A stretch of DNA of 64,000 bases, taken from contig NC_092314.1 in NCBI RefSeq assembly GCF_036785885.1, positions 16,637,638 through 16,701,637 of the forward strand, read 5' to 3'. The translations under genes and the position numbers were made by a program. This DNA is from Coffea arabica. Its lineage: Eukaryota > Streptophyta > Magnoliopsida > Gentianales > Rubiaceae. Below the pieces are notes generated by a model, which saw nothing but the letters and a program-made list of their open reading frames with translations, did not search any database and was not told the DNA's origin. This document shows, in pieces, positions 23,899 through 34,494 of this stretch. Positions within the stretch are counted from its first letter, which is position 1. Each line of letters begins with the position of its first letter.

Positions 23899-25359
23899 TT
23901 CCACTGAGGAGGCCTTATGGGGATGGCCTCCAATTCCCCTTCCTTTTTGCTTAGTTGACCCTCCTTCTTGATTAATTTCTGTAAAGGTTCCTCCCAATCA
24001 TCCTCTTCCATTGGTTCCCCCTCATCTTTTTCCTCCCCCTTCTTCCTTTTTCCTCCTTGTACCACTTCCTGTATGTTTGTCTTCAATTCTCCTAATGGCG
24101 CTCTTTTAATTCTGTGGAAAGCCCATTGTTGTTTTCTTTTCCCCTCCCCCCTGGACCAGATCCCAGAGTCAACTTTCCTTGATCCTTTCCCTCCCTGTTC
24201 TCCTTTTTATTGTTCCATTGGCCAGGTGGGCTAGGGTTTTCAGTACTGACCTCATGGACCAGCTCCTCCGTATCCATGTTGGAGTCCTTAAAGCTTGGCT
24301 GACTCTCCCCCTCTATACGAGGTACTGGTTTCCCACCTGCAGTTGATTTTCCTTCTGTCCCTCCAACCTTATCCTTTCCTCCTTTTCCCCTCTATTGTTA
24401 CTTCCCAGTATCTCCTCCCACTTTTCCCTTTCTTGTCCTACCTTCCTCTCTTTAACTCCCCCATCCCTACTTCCAAATCCGTCTGTTTGTCCTATTACTT
24501 CTTTTTGCCCCCTTGATTCCAGAACACCCCGTGGCGTAGATGATTCAATTTTCCCTTCCCCTAACTCTTTTGTCTGTGTTCTTAGCATCATTTCCTTCCC
24601 AGTTCCTTCCTTTAGAGGAGATATCATTATATTTCCAGCTCACATCCATGGTCCAAATTGGGCCTCTCTGTGAGTCTGGTTTAGATTCCCTTCCAATTTA
24701 CACACCTTATCCCCATGACCTATCACCCCACATTTGTAGCAGAAATCGGGGCATCTTTCATACTTGAATTCCACCCAGACCACTTCCCCATTGAGTTTTA
24801 CAGTGGTTCCTCTGATTAGAGGTTGTAGTAAGTCAACCTCAGCTGAAATCTTCATGTGCCTTCCGTCCTTCCCCCCACCTGGTGGCAGTATGACTTCATT
24901 CACTTTTCTGAATACCCTTCCAATCTTCAGGCCCGCTGCACTGCTCATCCAGTGGGTTGGTAAGTTCCAAATTTGCACCCATAAGGGCGAGAATCTGAAG
25001 CACTCAATATTTTTTTCAAAACCCGCACTCCATTCTCTAATCACTAGCACTTGATTGTCTAAAATCCATGGACCCCCTCTTTGTGCTTTTTCCCGTTCTG
25101 CCTCCTTCTCAAACTAAAACTGGAAAACATTTGGACCTATTTCCGTTACTCTTAGGTTTCTGGGGTAACCCCAGACATGATTGGTAAAATTTTTAACACC
25201 CGTGAAATTCGCTATCTTTTCCCCCATTATCCTTCCCACTAGGCTTCCTTTACAGTCCTGGACACTTACTTCCACATCCTCATCACTCAGATCTATTCCT
25301 TCTACCTCTCTCTCAGACAACTTAAACCTTTTCAACGCACTGACCAAGACCTCCTCCAT
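23895..25359 (-). pseudogene. LINE ORF1: zinc-knuckle nucleic-acid-binding protein, broken
   Basis: The likely start is ATG 25359 (MEEVLVSALKRFKLSE); the frame upstream has no better ATG. A DUF4283-type region (RVFRKVNEVILPPGG) is followed by a CCHC knuckle CYKCGVIGHGDKVC, then a long Glu/Lys/Pro-rich low-complexity tail. Stops at 25114-25116 (TAG) and 24640-24642 (TGA) are in the same frame; frameshifts follow after about 24315. The final stop TGA at 23895-23897 overlaps the ORF2 start ATG 23896-23898 as ATGA. This suggests ORF2 is reached by termination-reinitiation in active relatives. Confidence 0.88.
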
Positions 25360-25954
25360 CCCCTTTTGGAAGCTTCCTGATGTTCCCAATACTATCTTAC
25401 GATGTCAGGAGCTACTGATCAACTTGAGGAAAAAGCCACAACCTTAAAACAGAAAGAGAAAAACTGAATAAAGACTATGAAAAAAACAAGAGCAAAGCAC
25501 CCGAAAAATAGAGTAGAAAGGAAACAAACTAAAAAACAAGAAGATACAAGAGAACAAGAACCCCCCTCCCTTTACTCTAGTCCTTAGACCAGCAGAGGTC
25601 AGATCTATGCACGCATGGGATTCGCCTCTAGCTCGCGATCATGTAGCTGCGTTTCCATCTGCTGAGAAAACGAGCTGGTCTATGTAAGATTTGGGTCGGT
25701 ATCCGAACTGGGTTTGGGTTAAGAAGAGATCAGAGCTTAACTCTAACTCTTGGTGACTTAGACAAATTCATTCAGAGATCTCTGCTCGGACATTCTTGGG
25801 AATCAAAGTTTTGAAAGTTGAGTTTCTGGAATTTGAAAATTTTTGGCTGTGTTGGTAGGCGGGAGTTTTTCAGCGACAAACTCCTACACCGAGGGGAAAG
25901 GCTCTCACTTCTAGAGAGAGAGGCTCTCACTTTTTGGAGAGAAGTCCAACTTTA
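25360..25954 (-). other. LINE 5' untranslated region
   Basis: About 595 bp between the LINE 5' end and the ORF1 start. Near the 5' end two copies of an AGTGAGAGCCT motif lie about 20 bp apart. The part next to ORF1 is pyrimidine-rich on the coding strand. Internal promoters are expected here in L1-type elements, but I see no decisive element. Confidence 0.65.
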
Positions 25955-25971
25955 TGACACTCATAATTTTA
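25955..25971. repeat. LINE target-site duplication, 5' side
   Basis: TGACACTCATAATTTTA, identical to 19675-19691. Confidence 0.95.
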
Positions 25972-26586
25972 CATTGTGTGCTTTGGTAACCACGCAACTA
26001 CTTGGGTTTTAGATTCGTTTTCTTTTGATTTATCAACCTAAAATTTTGAGAATACAAAACATGAGTATTCTGTGCATCGATAGTGCAACTTAGTTTATTG
26101 AGAGTATTTTAACCACTATATGCTCTAGTTATTTAACGTCAGTCCTTGCAAAAAAAAAAAAAAAACTAATGGTTATGTGCTGAGAAAAAATTTTCTTTAA
26201 TTGCAGCATACAATGCATAGATATAGCACAAACCATAAATGTATACCCACATAGACATCACTTTCTTCCCCTCTCTCTTTCTCTCCATATGGTATATAGT
26301 TAGATATTCATGTAAAAACGCATATACACATATACAACCTAAGTACATACCATATTCATATTAGAAAGTTTACATGTTAGGGAAATAATGCTCTTCCAAT
26401 TAATCTTGTTTATATTTTGGATAGACAAAGACGTGAAATAAATATGGTGTACACTAAAGTAAATGATGGTGAAATGATTCCTAAGTTGCAATTTTATTAC
26501 AATGTACCAAACAATTTTACCAAAATTTACATGACATTATTAGAATTCTTGAAATTTTCTTGAATGTGAACAAGAAGATATTGCTT

Positions 26587-26844
26587 TTATAGGAAACAAT
26601 AAACACCACACAGGCAATTATCCTTGCTGAGGTACTCCCCAAATAAGGTGGTGTTATAATTTTGAGCACAGAGGATCATGCATGGCCCGGCATCACACCC
26701 TTCCATTTTCTTTTCAATGTAGCATAGCATCCATGTTTTTGCATCTTTTCCATCCGCGGGCATAACAAAATTAGATCCATTACTACTTCTTTTATGACTC
26801 TTATCATATGAACCAAAATATTGTGGGCAAATTATTGAAGATCT
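26587..26844 (-). CDS. Cysteine-rich defensin-like exon, orphan (first exon not found)
   Basis: An 85-codon open stretch on the minus strand runs from just after a CTAG at 26845 to a TAA at 26587-26589. It has eight cysteines. The C-terminal half reads LCYIEKKMEGCDAGPCMILC, and the end CLCGVYCFL. The C-x3-C followed by C-x-C is the signature spacing of cysteine-stabilised alpha-beta (defensin-like) peptides. Such genes usually have a short first exon encoding a signal peptide; none is visible upstream (26850-27100 is A/T repeats). The CTAG could be the acceptor of this second exon. It may be a pseudogene that lost its first exon. Exact subfamily is not assigned. Confidence 0.45.
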   Translation of the reverse strand, partial: RSSIICPQYFGSYDKSHKRSSNGSNFVMPADGKDAKTWMLCYIEKKMEGCDAGPCMILCAQNYNTTLFGEYLSKDNCLCGVYCFL

Positions 26845-26916
26845 CTAGTGGCTTAAAGTAAGTTACCTCTCACAATCTTGTGGGATTTTTTTAAAAAAAT
26901 TTTTAAAGTTAAAATC

Positions 26917-27268
26917 TTGTGGGTTCAAAAGTTACCTTTTGAGATGTTTGGCTTGAACTAAATTGAATAGTAATTTTTTTTTGGATAAACACCATACATA
27001 GGGAATGGATACTAGTTCTAACATTTTTTTTTTAAAAAAATAAGAATATTTGAAGGAAGGAGGCATAGGTAATAAAATTTAATGTTAAAATTAGTCTTGT
27101 TGGTTCAATAGTTACCTTGTTGCAATTGTTCTAATTTAAATTATATAGTAAATTGAATACTAATTTTTTTTATAAACACCATGCACAAGGGAGGGACATT
27201 AGTCCTAAAATTTTATTGAAAAAATAGAAATAGTGGAAGAAGGGGGCATAGATAGTAAAATTTAAAGT
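26917..27268. repeat. Two tandem copies of a ~175-bp repeat
   Basis: Both copies contain TTCAA-AGTTACCTT, AATTGAATA-TAATTTTTTTT, ATAAACACCAT, a GGGA-GGA-ATTAGTCCTAA block and GAAGGAGGCATAG-TA. Boundaries are approximate, near 26917-27087 and 27090-27268. Confidence 0.65.
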
Positions 27269-27573
27269 AGAATGACTTTTGTTATATTAAATGATATAAT
27301 AAGCAATACTAGTAACTAGATGGATCATTAGGAGTTAATTATAGATGGAAATGTCATTAACTTTTCAATAATATAAACACAAAAATGTTAAAGGTTTTTA
27401 AACTCTAATATCACTCAAACAGTTAGTACGTATTACCACTTTTGTTTTTCATTCACAATCAGTACTCTCATATAAGGTAAATATGCTAAATTTAGTGCTT
27501 GATATTAAAATGTGAAACTTTTAGTATCTTTATAGTCCAAAAGACAAGGGGAAAAAACATAGGTTAAACCATA

Positions 27574-27745
27574 AGCATTACATATAAACTACATGAAGAT
27601 AATTCATACTTTACAATAACATATATAAAAAAATCATTTTGCATAAATCACATGGAGATAACTCATAACTTACCATAACGTATAAAAGACCAAAAAGCAT
27701 TACATGTAAACCACGTAGGGTTAACTCATAATTTATCCACAAAAA
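27574..27745. repeat. Three tandem ~60-bp units
   Basis: The core CATTACATATAAACTACATG then AGATAACTCATA-CTT recurs at about 27574, 27635 and 27693 with divergence. No coding is recognised. A separate 30-bp duplication (GAATTTTGTAATCATTAGT) lies near 27930-27980. Confidence 0.6.
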
Positions 27746-28198
27746 TAATTTTAAACAATTGGCAATAAAAACTGGATGATTGTATTCATCTATTTGAAAA
27801 AGAATAGCCACTGGTTTGGCGACTCATTGTTGATTGTGTGCATAGGAGTTCGTTTCATGACAATTTCCATCAAATGAAATTTCAAAGTTCTAAGAAGATT
27901 TTAAGGCTTATAAAAGCTGAACTGAAATTTTGTAATCATTAGTCTGTTTTACTGAATTTTGTAATCATTAGTGTAGTTTTACTGCTTATTTGTATTGTTT
28001 AATTTATTAAATGTAAACTTTTTAAGTGATTAAATGTGTGTTTTAATTATTTCTATCTTGTAATTATTTTTATTCTCTTACTAATACGACTTATATACAT
28101 GCATAAGGGGTATTTATGAAATAAAAATTTTATCTCTCTTTTTAAAGTACTTTTTTAATGTTACTTTTTTTAATTGGACTAACTTTGTTATCAAGATT

Positions 28199-28298
28199 CA
28201 AAACCTTAACCTCAGGGATATTTGTATAATTTTACAAATTTCAGTGGAGGCCAGTGAAATTGTTAAGAGCCTCAGGGGAGCTTTCTGAAATTATCCCT
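28199..28298. mobile_element. Single end of a MULE-type element (relative of 50170-51660)
   Basis: The sequence ends CCTCAGGGGAG-TTTCTGAAATTATCCCT, matching the right terminus of the 50170-51660 element with moderate divergence. The left terminus is not found nearby, so it is a remnant. It ends about 20 bp before the MPC1 leader. Confidence 0.55.
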
Positions 28299-28317
28299 AG
28301 TGATACATTGACGTCTT

Positions 28318-31307
28318 CCTCCAGGTTTTGTCGGCTTCCTCTCTTTCTGTTTTCTCCACCCCTTCTCTCTCCCTCGCGAGATTTTGCTTTTGTTATTACC
28401 CCCAGCTTGACCTAACTCCTCCAGCTTGGCTAGAACAGGAACCATTGTTAATTATACGTGGTAATCAGTTTTTTTTTTTAGTTCCTTTTCAATTATGAAT
28501 CGGAGGTTATGATTAGCACCATGGTTCTCCTTTTTTTTTTTTTTAATTAAGTTGCAGGTGCGCATCCATGGCTCCTGGGAGTAATATGTACTAAATTGGG
28601 TTGATCAGTTTGTTGAAGCATTGAAATTTGGGCCATATAATTGAATGCATTTCATTTCCTTTTCTGAAAACTCATAAATTTCAATCGCTGGTTATTTGTT
28701 CTCCTGTGATTGCTTTAGTTTAATAATATATTCAGTAATATATTCCCACACATTTTCCTCTTTTGCCTTCCAGGTGTCTGTGTTTTTGCTCAAGCTGCTA
28801 CATCACCTTGGTAATCCCATTTTCTACTTGAAATGCAATTTATGCTTAAAATTTCCTTACGGCTTCTTCATTGCTATTATAGTCTAGGTTTAGACACTGG
28901 AGTTGCCAATTGTCCACTGGTGCTTGATACTCTGCTAATGTTACCTAAGTGGAAATATTGTGACATTGTGTTAGATGTTGAATTTCTCTTAACTATAGTC
29001 AGATTTTGACCTCCCAAAAACTATGTTTAATGACAGTGAATTTGAATTGTGTAGTGACTATATTGATGTAACGTGAGGTAGACAGACTAAACTAAAATGA
29101 AGTTATCAATATGGGAGTTTTTTTTTCAATGACCTTGTTTTTCCCCTCATACTTTGTTATATAATTGGATTTTGGATTTCTTCTCCATGATTACGAAAGA
29201 AAAGTTTGTTTATTTTTGTTGGGAATCTTCCAATTCATTTCCCACTCATAAAGTTAATGGCCTTAGAAAACCAAGTCCTTGGAAAACCAAGTCCTTGTGA
29301 TGTTCATGTGCTAGAAGAGTTCAATGGTCCGGTGGTTGAATTTCATTGGTTCAAAGGTTTTTCTTGTGAAGTATGAAAGTTGATTTCCTTCTCTTTATTA
29401 ATACTTGCATGAATTTCCACTGCACTATTAACATTTAGTAGCCCTTTCAGACACATATAACTTTGAAAATTGGTTATGGGCACCTTAACTAAATTAATGA
29501 GTGCCTGAGCAGATCTATTGAGGGATCAATCTGTGTGTGCCTAAGCTTTCATTTTTGTTGTGATTACCTGGTTTGTTTGATGTATAGGCTCCTTGGGAAG
29601 ATTGATTATTCCAACATGTGGTAATGATATGATTCTATCTGCATATTTGTACAACGAAAACTGAACAACTCAATTTTAAACTATACTACAAATGATTGGA
29701 ACTCTATTTTTTGAAGCTTCTCAGGATAGGAAAAAATAAATTTATGCCTATAGACAAGCTAAGCACTTTGTATCTTGGTTGATAGCAGCTTTAGTAACTT
29801 TGAAGAGCAAACGTAATGCACAAACGGAGTAAATAGCCTGACTAAAATAATAGTCATCCGTAGGCGTGAATAAGTGAATCAATAATTCCAAATTTTGCAA
29901 ATGTATTGCACCCATGTATTCTGTCCTTGAAATTTTTTTTTCTTAGAGGTGTGCTTTAGAGCCTAGAGAGTATTTTTTTCCTAGATTTATACATTTTTCT
30001 CTTTGCTTTCTATGGATTAAGCTGATCAATATGAGATTACGCATAATTAAAAAGAAAAGCATGTTTGTTGTCAATTGTTTTTACGTCTGACATTGAGGTA
30101 TGGATATTTGATTTTTAGATGCATATATTTTGATTCGCAATGATGGATTGGATTAGTGGCTTAGCATACTATGTTTGCTAGGGGTATATACATTGTGGCC
30201 AAATTGACAGTGAAAAATTTCTTTGTCCTGTACTCTTTATTTCGTTGAATTTAATTATCTTGTATTCTTATCCAATTGAAGATTTTCTTTTTCAAGAAGC
30301 GCAGTTTGGCATTAGAAAATCTACTTATACTAACCAGGGCATGATAAGGATACTATCGGAAGTAATGGAAGGGAAGCCATTGCTAATTTTGTCGCAAACA
30401 TATACAAAGGAGAGTTAAACTTGGATTGCAATGTTAACTTTTCACAGTTTTTTGTACTTATGCCTGATTTGGATTTTTTAAATACTTAGACTAATAGCAA
30501 TGAGCATTATTATAAAGTTCAGCTTTGTAAATTTCCAAGATTAATTGCTGTAAATTGTGTTTATCATTTGAGATGCAACATTATAACTGATTGTCCCTCC
30601 TTCCTCCCCATGATTTTCCTTTCGATCTCTTGCTTAAGGGATATATCATAGCATTTTGCTGATGCTATTAAGAATTTTATGTGGTCATTATAAATAACTA
30701 TAGAGATTACCTGCTTATTGTTTCTGTCTAACTCATACAAGTTTTTCATTTTGAAGCGCTAGAATTAGAAAATAATAATATCTACATATTTTGCAATTTT
30801 TATAGACTATTTGGGTATCGCCATTCATTTGTGTGGCTGCCAAAAACTAGAGTTAGTCCAAAAATGAGAAGACCAAAATACAGTGCAGGTGACTTTAGCT
30901 CCTAGAGTGTCTTGCATATTAGAAAAAAAATCCCAAAAAAAGAAAGGAAACCAACATGACTAATTGTCCAAGCTAGATGAGTAAGTGTGACAAGGGGGTG
31001 ATTGGTTATTTTAATGGATTGATATTTTGCATGGCAACTGATTTTTAGTCTTGTATATATATATATATAATTCACATTAAATGCAAAAGCTAAAGGAACA
31101 AATGCTGAGAACAATTTTAAGACCAAATCTGTAGGGGCAAGTTTGTCCGTAAACCTTGTACTTTTTAGTTTTCATGATCCATGAATGTGGTTGCCAACCA
31201 TCTTATATTAATGTGTTAATACCTTTATTTCATTATGTTTGGTTCACAATGTCTAACATTGTTGTTGTTAAATTTCAGACAGTTCTTGTACAAGAAAGGA
31301 AGTTGAT
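28318..31307 (+). promoter_or_regulatory. MPC1: MPC1 5' leader with ~2.8-kb leader intron
   Basis: A pyrimidine-rich first leader exon (about 28318-28460) ends in a donor (GTAATC at 28461). The acceptor is at 31277-31278, and 29 nt of leader precede the ATG at 31308. No ATG occurs in the two leader pieces. The intron has no recognised gene or element. The transcription start is inferred from the CT-rich start and was not seen as a TATA box. The leader could contain further exons I did not recognise. Confidence 0.5.
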
Positions 31308-32564
31308 ATGGCGTCATTTCGAGCTTTTTGGAACAGTCCTGTTGGCCCTAAAACCACACATTTCTGGGGTCCTGTAGCCAATTGGGGATTTGTTGTTGCG
31401 GTAGGGCTCAATTATGAAATGTAATTTGAAATTGGTCTACTTAAAGTAACAATTGAGCTTAAATTGCCTTTGATGCTCTGGCAGGGACTTGTAGACACAC
31501 AGAAACCCCCAGAAATGATTTCTGGCAATATGACTGCAGGTTTTAAGCATCTTAGCTGTTCTGTAACAGATAATTTGTCAATTTTGGATTCTAAGTGTTA
31601 GGGATTTTATTTTGTGCAGCTATGTGTGTATACTCTGGACTGTTTATGAGGTTTGCATGGATGGTACAACCTCGCAACTATCTCCTTTTGGTATGCCATG
31701 CCTCAAACGAGACAGTGCAACTGTATCAACTATCGCGTTGGGCAAAAGGCCAGGGGTATGTCTTCAGAATATGCAGTTTTCAATTGCCTTTAGTTTTTTT
31801 TCTTTACTTTTTGAGGACTGTTAAAAGTTTGGTCAAAGAAACCTCATATGAAGGTAGTTTAACCTGGATTAGAAGTGATAACCTACTGTGAAGACATCCA
31901 CGTGTCTTATCAAAATATGATTAATGATCTATCATCTGTTTTCTTGAAAACGATTCATGAATCCGAAGGTAAACAACATTCTATAAAAGCATTTCTCAGT
32001 ATTTCTATTGTCCTTTGATCCCTGTTGAAAACTATGTCCTATGATTCCTGTTGAAAACTGTCTCTCTCTCTCTCTCCTCCTTTCTGCTATAATACCTCTT
32101 GCACTGCTAAAAGACTTTCTACTCTATTGAGTTGGGAAATATGTTCCTCTTTTCCCATGAAATCCATCCAATTGTTTTTCTTATCTTTCTTTTTGCATAA
32201 TTAAATCCCTGGCCTCCCTCTCTCAAGTCACAATGAACATCCAAGTGTCTTGTAGTGGATGGGATGTAGTAGCTGATAAGAACAATGTTTGTTATGACTG
32301 ATATTTAGCTCAGCAAGTAAGCGAATGGTCAGTCTCTTGTCAGCTCCTTGTAGCTTATTGTTGGGATGTATAATGACTTTTCTAATCTTGAATCCTGGAC
32401 CACTTAGTTTCATTTTGAAGCAACCAACTGTATTGTATTGACTGCCTGCCTATTTCCGTTTGTGGACTGGATTTGTTCTCTGTTATACACAGTGGATTTA
32501 GTGTTTGGCTTGTTGTCCTTTTAGGTACTTGGAGTCAAAAGAAGAGAAGGCTGCATCCAAGTGA
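31308..32564 (+). CDS. MPC1: Mitochondrial pyruvate carrier subunit 1
   Basis: Four coding exons: 31308-31400, 31485-31539, 31620-31755 and 32525-32564, all with GT-AG introns. Together they encode 107 residues, the usual length of plant MPC1. The N-terminus reads MASFRAFWNSP, then GPKTTHFWGPVANWGF; further on are FMRFAWMVQPRNYLL and HASNETVQLYQLSRW, and the end is YLESKEEKAASK. These are hallmarks of the MPC family, small inner-membrane proteins that form a hetero-oligomer with MPC2-type partners to import pyruvate into the matrix for the TCA cycle. No stop or frameshift is seen. The gene is convergent with the EFR3-like gene. Confidence 0.95.
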
Positions 32565-34494
32565 TCTGGTTTCTTCGGTTGCATTCTGCATTATTGACTC
32601 CTGGTTGGTTCCTGCAGCTGTCTGAAATTATCTGTGCATCGTTAAACATCTGACAAGCAAAATAGTGCTGGATAATCAGCCTTTCTATATTTGCCAATTA
32701 TATAATAATTGATTTTGACTTTGAGTAAAAATTCAAGATTCTGAAATTCTGGCCGATACTTTTGTATTGTTCCTTCAAGAAAAGTATACTCTTTATGCTG
32801 ACCATGCAGAAACCACAATGCAGACTCTCGACATTCACAACTTGAATTCATGATTTTTGTCTCTTTAAATACGTTCAACCTAATGGCTTTTATGGTATTC
32901 CTTGTATGAGTCGTTTCCTCCCAACACCGTAAATATGAAAGTTTCCAGAGTTAGGTAATATTAGAAGATTAATAATTAAAAGAGTTAGGTAATATTAGAA
33001 GATTAATAATTAAAAAAAGAAGATGTAAAAGCCGTGGCATGTAATGCAAAAGAGAAGAATCAGGTGTTAAACTAATTTTTCTGAAATTGTTATTCAGTAC
33101 CCTAACTTTTGAGATATTACTGTCAACCCAAAAGCTTTCAGAACAAAAAATGCAATGTCAAAATTCTTTAGAAGTTATATATGAGAACTGATATAGACAG
33201 TGATATGTTATTACCAATGTTACTATCCTTTGACTTGTATAATCATTTAAAAGACAAACAGAATCCTATTTTTAATTGCATTTGCAACCTTACTATTTTC
33301 TTGCAGGTTGAACGGAGTAAAAGATGTATACAATCTTATCTTTTCACATAATCAGAAAAATCATTGTGAGGGCCTTTCAAAAAAATGTATGCCGGCCGAT
33401 GACGTGTATGTTAAGAATATTTGTTGAAGAAGCTAAGACAGTGCCATATGGAGAAAATTAATGCAGACAGTCCATGCACTTCGTAATTTTACATTTTGCC
33501 AAAATTTGTGGCTTCGTCTTACCTAAAAAGAGAACTCATTTCACTGATATCTAGTCTTTCTTCAATTTTTTTTGCCAAGCTGTTAGAATTTTCATATTTC
33601 AAATTTGAACCATAATTTTTTTTTTTTTTTTTTGCATTGTATTCCCTTGGGGAATATTATAAAGACTATTTTAGAACATTTAGAGTCATTTTAGAAAAGT
33701 TTTGGAGAATGAATGCCGTGAAATAGATTGAATCAAGTGTTATTTCAATTTAAATGTTTTTTTTTCAAGGCATCAACTTCAATCTGTGATACATGAAAAG
33801 GGTTATAGAAGAGATTTCCCATCCTCAACAGCTAACACTTCATCATCAAAATGATAGGATGTATTCAAACCATATTATGCATAATCTAAAGGAAACAAAA
33901 TAAGAAAAGAAAATTTGAAAAGAGAATCAAACTCACGAATACTCGAATCGAGTTCAACTTGGTAAAAGCTCGTTGGAGTTTGATTCACCAATTAATCAAA
34001 CTAAATTTGCACGATATTTTATGTTTGATAACATTCAAATTCAACAAAAAATTCGTTCAAACTCAATTCGACAAGTTGCTGTAATGCTAAAAACAAAAGG
34101 AAATAAAACGTCATTAAACTCTCAGAAAAACCCTAAAGAGAAAAGGAAAAATTGAACAAAAGTATTTTGTTGAATAGAAAATCAAATAATCATATTCATT
34201 AAATACCTCCATAGGCTACATTACATAAATTAGAATAATGTTCCGGATGTACACATGCTATAGTTTGACACTCAAACTTAGAACAAACAATTGCTTCCGC
34301 GCTTACATTCCCTCACAGGTAATTTAATTCTCTCATTTTTAACATAATTGCCACAATGGAGAAACCTATATTTCTTACAAAAGAAAATCAATACGCCACC
34401 TAAAATTCGTATAAAGAATGAAATCAATATATATAATACCCTGCAACAATTTTGCATGTTGTAACAGGTAAATTTACAAGAGATTGTATGAACT
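32565..34494. other. MPC1 3' untranslated region and convergent intergenic DNA
   Basis: The MPC1 poly-A site is not resolved (somewhere after 32564). A perfect 34-bp tandem duplication starts at 32947 (AGAGTTAGGTAATATTAGAA...) and repeats at 32981. A segment around 33935-34090 (CAACTTGGT, CGTTGGAGTTTGATTCACCAA) resembles 51960-52110 and may be a dispersed repeat family. No gene is recognised. Confidence 0.5.

Larger units (their letters stand above)
19692..25954 (-). mobile_element. Full-length L1-type LINE (6263 bp), inactivated
   Basis: A minus-strand element with a 5' UTR (about 25360-25954), ORF1 with a CCHC knuckle, ORF2 with endonuclease, reverse transcriptase, zinc-binding and RNase H domains, and a 10-bp poly-A tail (T-run at 19692-19701). 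A perfect 17-bp target duplication flanks it, so length and ends are intact and no 5' truncation occurred. Both ORFs carry stops or frameshifts. At least one (TGA at 24640-24642) fits CGA-to-TGA decay expected of methylated transposons, so the copy may have decayed after insertion or been moved in trans. Confidence 0.95.

Noticed and set aside
19674..25447. Plus-strand open frames across the LINE
   Set aside because: Antisense shadows of the LINE ORFs; only the minus strand has domain motifs.
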